A stretch of DNA of 48,253 nucleotides from Mycobacterium sp. (GTDB lineage Bacteria; Actinomycetota; Actinomycetes; Mycobacteriales; Mycobacteriaceae): positions 1-48,253 of the forward strand of contig JAHFVC010000007.1 of NCBI GenBank assembly GCA_023264765.1, in the 5' to 3' direction. Positions 33,453 through 42,516 of this stretch are shown here, one piece after another. Under the pieces are notes generated by a model. It worked only from the letters and a program-made list of their open reading frames with translations, was not told the origin of the DNA and searched no databases. Position numbers and translations under genes: made by a program. Numbering within the stretch: the stretch's first letter is position 1; every line of letters starts with the position of its first letter.

Positions 33453-35072
33453 TTGGAGAACGCAGAGGGGTCGGCGTACTCAGACGACTCCCCATGCCCC
33501 GCCGATCCCGCGGAGTTGCGTTTTCGACGGATGGTGGACCACAGTCCCGACCCGATGTGCGTGCACGCAGACGGACTGGTCGTCTACGTGAACCCCGCCG
33601 GCGTGCAGGGCATCGGCGCCGAGAACGCCGAGCAATTGGTCGGCCGCATGATCACCGACTTCCTGCATCCCGACTCGATACTCCCGATGCTGGAACGCGT
33701 CTCGACCCTGCGCCACGAGGGCGACAGCACCGAGCCCTCGGAGGCGGTGATGCTGCGCTTGGACGGCAGCCCGCTCGACGTCGAAGCGGTGGCGGTGTTG
33801 ACCACCTGGAACGGCAAACCCGCCAATCAGGTCATCTTCCGCGACCTGACGACACAGAAAGCCGCGGAGTCGGCACTGCGCTACCAGGCGGAGCTGGTCA
33901 GTCACGTCTCCGACGCGATCATCGCCACGACCGCCGACGGCATCGTGACCAGCTGGAACCCGGCAGCCGAAGCGATCTATCGCCGGCCGTCGGAGCGTGC
34001 CGTCGGGTTGCCCCTCACCGAAGCCGTCGACGCCGACATCGATCTGGCTGCGATCGTCGCCCAGGGGGGCACCACCCACGACACCCATCGGGCGGTCGAT
34101 GGTTCGCGGGTGTATGTGCGGATGTCGGTGGCCACACTGGAAAACGGCTACGTGCTCCTGTGCTCGGATCAGACCGCACGGCGTCGCGCGGAGAAGCACT
34201 TCGAGTCGATCGTCACCTCGCTGCCCGACGGGGTCGTCATCCTCGACCATCGCGGCGCACTCAAATTCGTCAACCCGGCCGCGCTGCGCATCCTGCGAGT
34301 CGACCTCAACGACCTCGAACAGGACTACCGGACCTGGGTGACGGCGTTTCCGTTCTTCGACGGCAACGGGGACGCGCTCAGCGCAGACCAGCAACCCGCA
34401 GCGAAGACGCTGTTGACCCACGCCCCGTTGGAGAATCAGGTGGTCGGACTCGACCTCGCCGACGGTGCCCGCGTGTGGTTGTCGGTCAGTTCGTGCCTGC
34501 TCGACCCGGCCGACCCGCAACACTCCGCGGTACTCGTCACCTTCACCGACATCACCGCTGAGCGCGACGCCTACGCCGACCTCACCTACCAGGCCAGCCA
34601 CGACCCGCTCACCGGCCTGCCGAACCGGGCCCAGATCGAGCCACGAATCGCGGCCGCGATGCAGTCCGGCGAACAACCGCTGACGGCGGTGCTTTTCATC
34701 GACTTGGACAACCTGAAGCAGGTCAACGACGAACTCGGCCATCATGCGGGTGACGCGATCATCAAGACCACCGCCCAACGATTGCGCAGCGCTCTGAATC
34801 CCGATGAGTTCATCGCTCGTTACAGCGGCGACGAATTCGTCGTGCTGATCTGTGGGCCGACGGAATACGCCACACTGCAACACCTCATGACCCGTATGCA
34901 CGAACACCTCGCCGAACCGGTCGCGATCGCCGGCACGCACCGGCCGATCACCGCGAGCATCGGCGTCACCGTCGTCACCGATAACGATCCGCGGTCACCA
35001 GCTGAGGTCATCCGAGACGCGGATGCGGCGATGTACAAGGCGAAGTCCGCCAGGCGGGGGTACTACGCCTGA
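33453..35072 (+). CDS. Triple-PAS GGDEF-domain protein
   Basis: About 539 residues. Three PAS domains follow in order: FRRMVDHSPDPMCVHADG, SDAIIATTADGIVTSWNPAA and LPDGVVILDHRGALKFVNPA. A GGDEF domain then starts at HDPLTGLPNR and has the active loop YSGDEF. The first Gly is replaced by Ser and no I-site RxxD is present. SGDEF proteins can be active, so this may be a feedback-insensitive diguanylate cyclase or a receptor. TTG 33453 is chosen because GGGGA precedes it and PAS homology begins shortly after; GTG 33420 is the alternative. No membrane segment, so it is cytosolic. Confidence 0.85.
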   Translation: MENAEGSAYSDDSPCPADPAELRFRRMVDHSPDPMCVHADGLVVYVNPAGVQGIGAENAEQLVGRMITDFLHPDSILPMLERVSTLRHEGDSTEPSEAVMLRLDGSPLDVEAVAVLTTWNGKPANQVIFRDLTTQKAAESALRYQAELVSHVSDAIIATTADGIVTSWNPAAEAIYRRPSERAVGLPLTEAVDADIDLAAIVAQGGTTHDTHRAVDGSRVYVRMSVATLENGYVLLCSDQTARRRAEKHFESIVTSLPDGVVILDHRGALKFVNPAALRILRVDLNDLEQDYRTWVTAFPFFDGNGDALSADQQPAAKTLLTHAPLENQVVGLDLADGARVWLSVSSCLLDPADPQHSAVLVTFTDITAERDAYADLTYQASHDPLTGLPNRAQIEPRIAAAMQSGEQPLTAVLFIDLDNLKQVNDELGHHAGDAIIKTTAQRLRSALNPDEFIARYSGDEFVVLICGPTEYATLQHLMTRMHEHLAEPVAIAGTHRPITASIGVTVVTDNDPRSPAEVIRDADAAMYKAKSARRGYYA

Positions 35073-35082
35073 AGGTGGATAC

Positions 35083-35544
35083 CTACTGTCCACCAACGGG
35101 TTTGGGGCCGGAAACGTTCTCCCGGAGGCGTAGTTCGCTGATCTTGGCCAGCACTTCCTCCATCGCCTCCGGCGACAGGCCGACAAGCCTGCTCGCCACC
35201 CGCCGGATCCTGTCGTCACGCGCGGTGATGAGCCACGACAACTCGACATCCATCCGCGCGAAGTAGCTCTCGTCGGTGAAATAGGCGGTCTCGACACCGA
35301 AGAACTCCGCGAAGGCCGCCATCGTGGTCACCGAGGGATTTGTTCGAGCACCGGTGCGCAACTGCGATAGATAAGCCGATGACGTCCGGATGCCACGGGC
35401 ATTGAGGGCCGCCACCACCTCGGCCGCGGAGTACGGTCCGCGACCCGGCGGAAAAATGGCATCGAACAAGCGGTTGAGCCTGTCGGCGAACGTTCTGCTC
35501 AGGAGGCCACCCTCGCTCGATGCTTGAGCGGAGAGAACACCCAT
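35083..35544 (-). CDS. EspR-like transcriptional regulator, paralogue 1
   Basis: 153 residues. The family signature is clear: FADRLNRLFDAIFPPGRGPY, then AYLSQLRTGARTNPS (helix-turn-helix), then FFGVETAYFTDE. This is the layout of Mycobacterium tuberculosis EspR, a nucleoid-associated activator of the ESX-1 accessory genes. GGAGGGG precedes ATG 35544. It is convergent with the PAS-GGDEF gene. A second paralogue lies at 39473-39922. No ESX genes are in the window. Confidence 0.9.
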   Translation of the reverse strand: MGVLSAQASSEGGLLSRTFADRLNRLFDAIFPPGRGPYSAAEVVAALNARGIRTSSAYLSQLRTGARTNPSVTTMAAFAEFFGVETAYFTDESYFARMDVELSWLITARDDRIRRVASRLVGLSPEAMEEVLAKISELRLRENVSGPKPVGGQ

Positions 35545-35679
35545 GGAGACCCCTCCGCTTTGAATTTACGGATGCGCAATTTTTGCACGGACAGAGTGTC
35601 GCCAGGTTCATATCGCGCCGACTGCTCGCGCCCGGAACGCTGTATACAATTACTAGATATCGTATCCAAGGAGCGACCC

Positions 35680-36324
35680 ATGGAAACCACGAACGCCGCA
35701 ACACGGGTGGCTTCGGCATTACGTGCGGAGATTCTGCAAGGCGACATCTCCCCCGGCGCCCGACTGTCCCAACAGCACACCGCCGAACGATTCGGCGTCA
35801 GTCGCATACCGGTGCGCGACGCCCTGCAGATCCTGGCCGGCGAAGGCCTGGTGCAGCCGAGCCTGAATGCCACCGCGGTGGTGGCCGGAATGTCCGTCGC
35901 AGAGCTCCAGGAACTCTACGAACTGCGGCAAGCCATAGAGCCGCTGGCCACCCGGCTCGCCGTACCGAATGTCGGCCGCGCAGAACTACTTTCGATGCGA
36001 AAGTATCTCGACATCATGGACGCCCAAGCAGACGCCCGTGCGTGGCTGAATGCCAACGCCGCTTTTCACGCTGCCGTGTACCGGCAGGCGAAACGACCCC
36101 GCATGATCGAACTCGTCGAACATCTCCGTTGCCTGACCGACCGGTACATGTACGTCCACCTGTCCAAGATCGGCCAGACCGAGCATCTCAGAATCGAGCA
36201 TGCCGGCATCCTCGCCGCCGTGGAGCGGGGCGACGCCGAACTGGCCGGTGAGCTCACCCGCGAACACCTGGCGACATCGCACGACTTCATCCTGGCCTAC
36301 CTGCTCGAGACGCACGGCGAGTGA
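35680..36324 (+). CDS. GntR-family (FadR-like, FCD domain) regulator
   Basis: 214 residues. The winged helix is at about 8-70 with GARLSQQHTAERFGVSRIPVRDAL, followed by an FCD ligand domain with ELRQAIEPLATRLA and the His/Asp residues used to bind a metal and an acid ligand. GGAG precedes ATG 35680. Upstream, TATACAAT may be the -10, and the partial palindrome GATATCGTATC is a candidate operator (self-regulation). The sigma-like gene follows after six bases. Confidence 0.92.
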   Translation: METTNAATRVASALRAEILQGDISPGARLSQQHTAERFGVSRIPVRDALQILAGEGLVQPSLNATAVVAGMSVAELQELYELRQAIEPLATRLAVPNVGRAELLSMRKYLDIMDAQADARAWLNANAAFHAAVYRQAKRPRMIELVEHLRCLTDRYMYVHLSKIGQTEHLRIEHAGILAAVERGDAELAGELTREHLATSHDFILAYLLETHGE

Positions 36325-36330
36325 CGCGTC

Positions 36331-36531
36331 ATGTCGTCAGATCGGGAGACGACCATCTGGGCCCTGAAGTCGTTGCGACCCTTGCACCGCGAGCTGATAC
36401 GGCGGGCGCATCACCTGGGTTGCACGACCGCTGAGATCGCCGCTGAATTGAACATCGCCGAGTCCGCCGTGAAGACCGAGCTACACCACGCGCTGCGCAT
36501 CCTGCGCGAACTGGTGGCCGGGCCGCGCTGA
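36331..36531 (+). CDS. Sigma-70 region-4-only protein (SigL-like ECF C terminus)
   Basis: 66 residues corresponding to region 4 of an ECF sigma factor: LRPLHRELIRRAHHLGCTTA followed by EIAAELNIAESAVKTELHHALRILRELV. It closely resembles the end of mycobacterial SigL, with the helix-turn-helix that reads the -35. Region 2 is absent, so it cannot act as a full sigma. It starts six bases after the GntR gene and is probably co-transcribed. It could be a relic or a small modulator. A perfect 14-bp palindrome (36532-36545) follows the stop. Confidence 0.75.
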   Translation: MSSDRETTIWALKSLRPLHRELIRRAHHLGCTTAEIAAELNIAESAVKTELHHALRILRELVAGPR

Positions 36532-36545
36532 CACCGTCGACGGTG
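36532..36545. terminator. Short perfect palindrome after the sigma-like gene
   Basis: CACCGTCGACGGTG is a perfect inverted repeat immediately after the stop. It could act as a weak terminator or protein-binding site; there is no U-tract. Confidence 0.35.
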
Positions 36546-36693
36546 CACGTGCAGGGCATCATGTGGTGTAGATCACCGTTCTGTTCGACGTCGAATTCAC
36601 GACTACACCTTTGACGATCGACCGGACCCGCCCGCGAACAACAGCAGGAGATGCATCTGTGACACGCCTCGCGGCAACCCGAGACCTGCCGGC

Positions 36694-38109
36694 ATGAGCA
36701 GTCGGGAGGAACCTGCGGGTCGGGTGGCACGCACGACGCGGCTGGGCAAAGTGGCAGCAAAACAGGTGGCCCGCCAGGCCGCGGGCAACCTCCGGAAGCC
36801 GTTCCAATCCGAGCAGGAGCAGGCCCGCGCCCGCGACGAGCAGATGCTGCGCTTCGCCGACGACCTGGTGGTGACCTTGGGGTCCATGCGCGGCGCGGCG
36901 ATGAAGCTCGGGCAGATCATCTCGCTGCTGAACTTCGGCCTCAGCTCCCAGCAGTCCCGCGCCGAGTTCTCACGCCGGTTGGCGCCGTTGTTCAACTCGG
37001 CGCCCGCAGTCGACAACGACGCACTGTTCAAGATCATCCACGGCGAACTCGGTTCAGAAGGCCGCCGCCTGCTGGCCACCGTGGACGGTGCGCCCATCGC
37101 GACGGCCTCACTCGGCCAGGTCTACCGGGGCACATTGCACGACGGACGCGACGTCGCCATCAAGGTCCAATACCCTGCGGCACGCGATGCCGTGCGTGCC
37201 GATCTGAAGAACATGGCGCTGCTGGTCCGGCTGCGTAAGCCGGTGTATCCCGTTCCGGGATTGGAAGCAGTGATGGACGAAGTGCGCCAGCAGATCGAAA
37301 TGGAACTGGATTACCGTCACGAGTGGGCAAGCCACCGCGCCGTGTACGAAGCACATCGGGGTCATCCGGTGTTCGTCATACCCGAACCCATCGACGCATT
37401 GTGCACCGATCGCGTCATGGTGACCGAGTACATCAACGGCACACAGCTGCAAGACTTCTCACCCGGCGACCAGGCTGCACGCGACCACGTCGGCGAAGCG
37501 ATCTACCGCTTCTACTGCGGCAACATCTACACCACGGGACAGTTCTGCGCCGACCCCCATCCGGGCAACATCCTCGTGCTCGACGACCGCCGCGTCGCGT
37601 TTCTGGACTTCGGCCTCTACATCGAGATGTCGGACGCCACACTGGGTGTCGAGCGAGCCATCCTTGCCGCCGCGATGCGTGGTGATGCCACGACCGCACA
37701 CGCACTTGCCTGCCAAGCGGGCTTCATCACCGACGCGCGGGCCATGCCGGCTCCGGCGACGCTGGACTACATGCACGCAGTCTCCGGCTGGTATCTGCTG
37801 CCCGGCGAAGTCCAGATGACCGACAAGATCGCCCACAAGGCGCTGTATCAGGCGATGCTGCCCCGTTCTGACTACAGCGACATGATCTTTCAGCAGCGCA
37901 TGCTCGGCCCTCACGCCTTTTCCCGGCGTACCGAAATGAGTGTGTGCGCCTTGCTCAGCACCCTTGCCGCGACGGCCCGCTGGCACGACATCGCCGCCGA
38001 GTGGGCTCTGGATGCGCCGCCCACGACCGACATGGGCCGCGCCATCGCCGCCTGGCAACAGGCCGGTCAGGACGCGGGCAGCAGTGCGTTCATCCCCCCC
38101 AGCAGGTAA
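36694..38109 (+). CDS. ABC1/UbiB-family atypical kinase
   Basis: 471 residues. Family motifs: KxGQ as KLGQ (71-74), the nucleotide-binding lysine K157 in VAIKVQYP, DPHPGN (287-292) and the DFG loop (305-307). These proteins (ADCK/UbiB/COQ8) have ATPase activity and act in quinone or isoprenoid lipid handling; in mycobacteria, where menaquinone is used, the role is unclear. It begins 160 bp after the sigma-like gene. Its 3' end overlaps the opposing TetR gene by 43 bp. Confidence 0.92.
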   Translation: MSSREEPAGRVARTTRLGKVAAKQVARQAAGNLRKPFQSEQEQARARDEQMLRFADDLVVTLGSMRGAAMKLGQIISLLNFGLSSQQSRAEFSRRLAPLFNSAPAVDNDALFKIIHGELGSEGRRLLATVDGAPIATASLGQVYRGTLHDGRDVAIKVQYPAARDAVRADLKNMALLVRLRKPVYPVPGLEAVMDEVRQQIEMELDYRHEWASHRAVYEAHRGHPVFVIPEPIDALCTDRVMVTEYINGTQLQDFSPGDQAARDHVGEAIYRFYCGNIYTTGQFCADPHPGNILVLDDRRVAFLDFGLYIEMSDATLGVERAILAAAMRGDATTAHALACQAGFITDARAMPAPATLDYMHAVSGWYLLPGEVQMTDKIAHKALYQAMLPRSDYSDMIFQQRMLGPHAFSRRTEMSVCALLSTLAATARWHDIAAEWALDAPPTTDMGRAIAAWQQAGQDAGSSAFIPPSR

Positions 38110-38696
38110 TCCCCACAGACCCGAGCGGCCTCGTCGACATCGAACTCCTCGCCCGTGCCCAAAAGCAGCGGCGAGGCCGCCGTGGCCACACACGACACCA
38201 CGAGTTGGCCCGCCAGCGCGACGTCGATCTCGACGTCGGAACGCATCCAGCCCCGCTGCGCTGCGAATGCCAACACCTCGGACTGCTTGGCGCTGATGCT
38301 CCGATATCCGGCCAGCAACGTCGACAGCGCTTCCGCGTCGACACCGGGGGCGGCCAAGATGACGAACGACAGGAGTTTGGCATTGTCGGCGATGTACTGG
38401 AATGCCCGCCTCAACTGTGCGCGGAACTCGGCGACGAATGCGTCGAGATCGTGCACGGCGGACCAGTCACTGTCATCGAAGACGGCCGCCGTCAGATCAT
38501 CGAACGAACGCGCCAGAATCACGTCCAACAAGTCCCGCTTGTTGCGGTAGGACCCGTAGAACGTGCCACGGCTCAGGTTGCAGTTCACGACGATGTCGTC
38601 GACATCGACCTCGCGGTAGCCGCGCTCGAGAAACAGATCTACCGCCGCGGCATAGAGCTGGCGCGCGCGCTCAGGCACGGTTCTGCACCGCCTCAT
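38067..38696 (-). CDS. TetR-family regulator (downstream of a TetR pair)
   Basis: 209 residues from ATG 38696. The helix-turn-helix is in VDVDDIVVNCNLSRGTFYGSYRNKRDLL, with a C-terminal helical ligand domain. Its start overlaps the end of the upstream TetR gene by 26 bp, which couples their translation. Its 3' end overlaps the ABC1 kinase gene on the other strand, so antisense interference between them is possible. Confidence 0.88.
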   Translation of the reverse strand: MRRCRTVPERARQLYAAAVDLFLERGYREVDVDDIVVNCNLSRGTFYGSYRNKRDLLDVILARSFDDLTAAVFDDSDWSAVHDLDAFVAEFRAQLRRAFQYIADNAKLLSFVILAAPGVDAEALSTLLAGYRSISAKQSEVLAFAAQRGWMRSDVEIDVALAGQLVVSCVATAASPLLLGTGEEFDVDEAARVCGDYLLGGMNALLPAS

Positions 38697-39366
38697 CACC
38701 GGCTGGCAGATCGAAAAGACCACGGGACGCGACAGCCTGCATCGTCGTCAAGAAGTCGGCGCGCTCGTCGGCCGAACCCTCCCCTGTCAGTGACATCGCC
38801 AAGCCCGGGCCCGCCATCCCCACCACCATCCGACCCAGCAGCGTCCATACGTCACGGCCGGCGTCGGGTCGCGTGCTGAAGCGTTCGAAGAGGAGCGCGA
38901 GATTGGCGTCCATCGCGGCGAACAGCCCGACCACCCGCCAACGCAATTCGGCATCGATCGCGTTGCTCTCCACCGTGAGCACCCGAATGATCGCAGGATC
39001 GTCGTCGATCAGTGCGAACAGGCGCGTCCCGAAAGCGGTGATCAAGTCCAGCGGGTCGCCGTCAGCGTCGGCCGCCTGATCGGTGACCGGTCCGATGTCG
39101 AGAGCATTCACCGCCTTGGAAACGGCGTAATCGAAGATGTGGTCGAGCAGTTCGCGCTTGCTGTCGAAGTAGCGGTAGACCGTGCCGTTGGCGACGCCGG
39201 CTTGGCGCGCAACATCCGACATCAAGGTGCGCTCGTATCCGCGTTCGGTGAGCACGGTGTAAGCCGCCTCGATGATCGCGCCGCGCCGAGCCTCCCGCAG
39301 ATCGGGACTCGGTCGGCGTCCCCGAGTGGACTGCCCGCCACGAGCCGGCTCGCTCGATGGACACAT
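38671..39366 (-). CDS. TetR-family regulator (upstream of a TetR pair)
   Basis: 231 residues. The DNA-binding domain is clear in TLMSDVARQAGVANGTVYRYFDSKREL, and the ligand domain ends at about 220. The first 25 residues are basic and may be an extension. Paired TetR genes with overlapping frames may form a heteromeric repressor or control the same targets at two sites; this is inference. Confidence 0.88.
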   Translation of the reverse strand: MCPSSEPARGGQSTRGRRPSPDLREARRGAIIEAAYTVLTERGYERTLMSDVARQAGVANGTVYRYFDSKRELLDHIFDYAVSKAVNALDIGPVTDQAADADGDPLDLITAFGTRLFALIDDDPAIIRVLTVESNAIDAELRWRVVGLFAAMDANLALLFERFSTRPDAGRDVWTLLGRMVVGMAGPGLAMSLTGEGSADERADFLTTMQAVASRGLFDLPAGDEAVQNRA

Positions 39367-39472
39367 CCCTGAAGATTAGCGTGCGGGTACCGCTGCGCCG
39401 CACCAATGTCCCGACGCCGCGCCGACCGCCAACGCACGTAACGGATTCAGCCCAACCCGCGTGGCGGGTCGC

Positions 39473-39922
39473 TCAGACTCCGGCGGAGGCAAGAAGCCGC
39501 TCACGACTTCGCGGAGTCAGGCCCGCCACCGCGGTGGTCAATAACCGGACACCGGGATTGTGCACCAGATCGAGCCAATCGAGTTCCGCTTCGAGCCGCG
39601 CACAGTAGGCCGCGTCGCGACCGGTGAAGTAGTCGCTCTTGATCCCGAAGAACTCGGCGATCATGTACATGGTGTCGAACGACGGGTTGTCGCGCCGACC
39701 CGAACGCAGCTGGGACAGATATGGCGCCGACAGCGTCAAGCCGCGAGCCTCCAGAGCGCGCACCAACTCCAGGCTCAAGTACGGGCCACGACCGGGCGGA
39801 TAGACGGTGTGAAACAGTCGGTTTAGCCGCGCGGCAAAGCTGCCCGGCTGAATCACCGGTGCATCGGCATCTGCGTGCGCACCGTCCAGCGCTTCCGGCG
39901 CCATTGTCCCCGACATACTCAT
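39473..39922 (-). CDS. EspR-like transcriptional regulator, paralogue 2
   Basis: 149 residues from ATG 39922, chosen because GGGAG lies four bases upstream; the open frame extends further but without a ribosome-binding site. The signature FAARLNRLFHTVYPPGRGPY, then APYLSQLRSGRRDNPS and FFGIKSDYFTG, is closer to Mycobacterium tuberculosis EspR in the first helix than paralogue 1. The C-terminal dimer region is somewhat shorter than in EspR. The upstream 100 bp are AT-rich and are the likely promoter. Confidence 0.88.
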   Translation of the reverse strand: MSMSGTMAPEALDGAHADADAPVIQPGSFAARLNRLFHTVYPPGRGPYLSLELVRALEARGLTLSAPYLSQLRSGRRDNPSFDTMYMIAEFFGIKSDYFTGRDAAYCARLEAELDWLDLVHNPGVRLLTTAVAGLTPRSRERLLASAGV

Positions 39923-40130
39923 CGCGCTCCCATTCTTCCGCTGTGCATTGTTTGCCATCTGCGTGCGATTAATAAGTGTTTGACACGTCAGTCTACTAAT
40001 ATAGCGGTCGGACCGAGCGGCGGGTCGTGCGGCGGCAAACTCCCATGTCAATAGCATTTACTCGGTTGGGTTCCGCGGGAAACCCGGGCGTCACCCCGCC
40101 GGGTACATACGCTGGACACTGACGGCAGTG

Positions 40131-40490
40131 CTAGTTTTTGCCAGATTTGCGTGGTCCGGTACTGAACCCATCGGGACCGTGCGGCGGCCGTTCGGCGAGA
40201 AGACGACGCAGATAGTCGCGGTGCGCGTAGTTGAGCTGGCCAACCTGTCGCGAAAGTTGTTCTGCCAGAACACAGTCGTGCCCGGATGCAGTGGTTCGGC
40301 TCTGTCGCGCCGGCGAACGGCCGCATGACATTTCGACCCGGGACCCGGCGACCCGGTCCCCCAAGACGTGCACCGCACACCCCTGTCGGCTCATGTCCTG
40401 GATGAGCCAATAGGCGACGCGCACCGTTCGCGGCGGTTGCAGGAAGAAGCCCGGCAGATAGTCGTGCCGGCCCACGTGGGTATCGGTCAT
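40131..40490 (-). CDS. Hypothetical protein, 119 aa
   Basis: The ATG has a good ribosome-binding site (AGGAG nine bases upstream). The product reads RTVRVAYWLIQDMSRQG and QVGQLNYAHRDYLRRLLAERP, with no signal peptide or membrane segment. I do not recognise the family. Transcription is probably from between 40,491 and 40,550. Confidence 0.55.
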   Translation of the reverse strand: MTDTHVGRHDYLPGFFLQPPRTVRVAYWLIQDMSRQGCAVHVLGDRVAGSRVEMSCGRSPARQSRTTASGHDCVLAEQLSRQVGQLNYAHRDYLRRLLAERPPHGPDGFSTGPRKSGKN

Positions 40491-40551
40491 GGAGCGATCT
40501 CCTGAGATTTCGGCACTGCGGTCGGTACCGATCGGTTGTGCGTGAACACGG

Positions 40552-41040
40552 CTACAGCGTGAGTTCGCGTCCGTTGACGTCGGGGCCGCCGAGCCGGAGC
40601 AGCACTCTCGTGGGCGCGGGATCCAGTGCCCGTACCGTCGTTTCTATTGCACCCCAAAGGCGTTCGCAATCGCGGCCGTACAGGTAGATGGTGGCACCCC
40701 CGCCACCTACCTCGTTGCCGTCCACCTCACCCACCCCCGGCACGGATTCGATTGCCGCCATGAGCCGATTCTCGGCATCGGCGATGGATTCCTGTGGTGG
40801 CTCGAAGTTCTCCCACTCCAGAAGCACGGCATGCTCCCCCGAGTTGCGCACGTACCTCCTGACCACCCGAACGACGACGGCGGTGACCGCCGCCGCGGCA
40901 ATCACCGCCGACACGGCTCGCAAAAAGTGCCCCACGCTATCCCCCAACTTCCGCTCGCCGGCGACGGCGAATCGCTTCGAGGTGTAGTCGCGCAACCACC
41001 GGAAAACCGAACGGCGATCTTGCCCACAGCAGCGCTTCAC
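40552..41040 (-). CDS. Hypothetical membrane-anchored protein, 162 aa
   Basis: A hydrophobic segment (about 35-58, VSAVIAAAAVTAVVVRVVRR) precedes a small alpha/beta domain that reads AVLLEWENFEPP, IADAENRLMAAIESVPGVGEVDGNE and IYLYGRDCERLW. The domain pattern suggests a small ferredoxin-like fold. The start is a GTG and may be further in. Family unknown. Confidence 0.6.
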   Translation of the reverse strand: MKRCCGQDRRSVFRWLRDYTSKRFAVAGERKLGDSVGHFLRAVSAVIAAAAVTAVVVRVVRRYVRNSGEHAVLLEWENFEPPQESIADAENRLMAAIESVPGVGEVDGNEVGGGGATIYLYGRDCERLWGAIETTVRALDPAPTRVLLRLGGPDVNGRELTL

Positions 41041-41145
41041 TACGCGTCGACCGCACCTGCATCGCCATCGTCACCTATAGGTGACTGATATGTCAATCAC
41101 ATAGATGCGAAGTTACTCGGACGCAAGTGGCTTGCGTCGAAGACG

Positions 41146-42516
41146 CTATTGCGCCTGGCTGACCGAGGACATGTGAAAGTCGGGGATCCGCAAGGAAGGC
41201 ATGGTGGCCCGGGTGGCCCAGTCCCCCCACTCGCGCGGCAGGGTCGGCTCGGCGACACCCGCCTCGGTGGCGCGGCGGAGCAGGTCCAGGGGACTCTCGT
41301 TGAACCGGAAATTGTTGACCGCGCCGGTCACCTCACCGTCCTCGACGAGGTACACGCCATCGCGGGTGAGCCCGGTCAGCAGCAACACCGCCGGATCGAC
41401 GGTGCGGATGTACCACAACGTCGTCAACAGCAATCCGCGCTCGGTGGCCGCGATCATGTCCGTCAGCGATGCCGTCCCGCCGGTCATCAACAAGTTGTCA
41501 GCCGGAACCGCAACCGGGACAGCGAATTCCGCGGCGGCTGACCGTGGATAGGCCAGTTCGTTGATCACCCCGTCTCGCAGCCAGTCCACCCGCCCGATGT
41601 CCAAGCCGTTGTCGAAGATCGACACCCGCTCAGAGGAACTCGGTACCGCGACGAATGGCTGGCATTCCTGGCCGGGGGCCCGCGGATCGGAGTACAACGT
41701 CAGCGGCAGGTCGGTGAGCTTCTCCCCCACCCGTGTCCCGCCGGGCCCCGACAGCGCGGTGCGGCCCTCCTGTGCCCCGCGGCCATCCATGCTCCAACCG
41801 AGGTAGATCAGCATGTCGGCCACCGTGGATGGCGGCATCAACGTCTCATACCGCCCGGCAGGCAGCTCCACCGTGCGCGACGCCCAACCCAGTCGGGTCG
41901 AAAGTTCTTCCAGCAGTGCATCGGTGGGCACATCGACGTAGTCCGGAGTTCCGACTCCAGCCCATGCGCTGGCACCGTTGCGTTTGGCGTTGATCTCGAC
42001 CGAGCCCGTCGGCTGCGTATAGCGCCTGCGCAGACCGCCCGATGTGGCGACGAACGTCGTCTCCAGGACGTGCCGCGCGTAGCCGTACAGCGTGTCCGCG
42101 CCGCGGAACCCACGCACCAGACTCGTTGCCACGTCGGCGAACACATCGGCACCCGTGGCCGGCACGGGCGCATCCCAGTCGGCGGGCCCACCGTCGGCGG
42201 GCAACGCCGCCGCGGCATCGCTGGCCGCGGGCGCCGATGCCGCGGCGTCCTGGGAGGCCGCGACCAATCCGGCGATAGCGGACGGGTCGACCTCCGAGGA
42301 CGTCACCGACCCGACGTGGGCATCGCCCCCGCGCCGTACCACCGAGACGACGGTGGTGGTGCGGCCACGGGTTTCCCCATTGGTCGTCATCGAGTTCCCG
42401 GCCCACCGCAGGGAGGCATCCGCTCGGTCCGTCACGATGACGGTGGTCTCGTCGGCCTTACCGCGCTGGGCTGCCTCGGCCAGCACCGCGTCGACGACGT
42501 GTTGCGTGCTGATCAT
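41146..42516 (-). CDS. TldE/PmbA-type metalloprotease subunit
   Basis: 456 residues from ATG 42516. The C-terminal part has the PmbA/TldE features GLTRDGVYLVEDGEVTGAVN and NNFRFNESPLDLL. TldE lacks the HExxxH site and works with TldD as a heterodimer that trims peptides. ATG 42516 overlaps the TldD stop (ATGA), so translation is coupled; the longer frame upstream is a shadow of TldD. Confidence 0.93.
   Translation of the reverse strand: MISTQHVVDAVLAEAAQRGKADETTVIVTDRADASLRWAGNSMTTNGETRGRTTTVVSVVRRGGDAHVGSVTSSEVDPSAIAGLVAASQDAAASAPAASDAAAALPADGGPADWDAPVPATGADVFADVATSLVRGFRGADTLYGYARHVLETTFVATSGGLRRRYTQPTGSVEINAKRNGASAWAGVGTPDYVDVPTDALLEELSTRLGWASRTVELPAGRYETLMPPSTVADMLIYLGWSMDGRGAQEGRTALSGPGGTRVGEKLTDLPLTLYSDPRAPGQECQPFVAVPSSSERVSIFDNGLDIGRVDWLRDGVINELAYPRSAAAEFAVPVAVPADNLLMTGGTASLTDMIAATERGLLLTTLWYIRTVDPAVLLLTGLTRDGVYLVEDGEVTGAVNNFRFNESPLDLLRRATEAGVAEPTLPREWGDWATRATMPSLRIPDFHMSSVSQAQ

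Noticed and set aside
33480..34940. Minus-strand frame of 486 codons across the PAS-GGDEF gene
   Set aside because: Composition is that of a shadow; the opposite strand has clear PAS and GGDEF domains.
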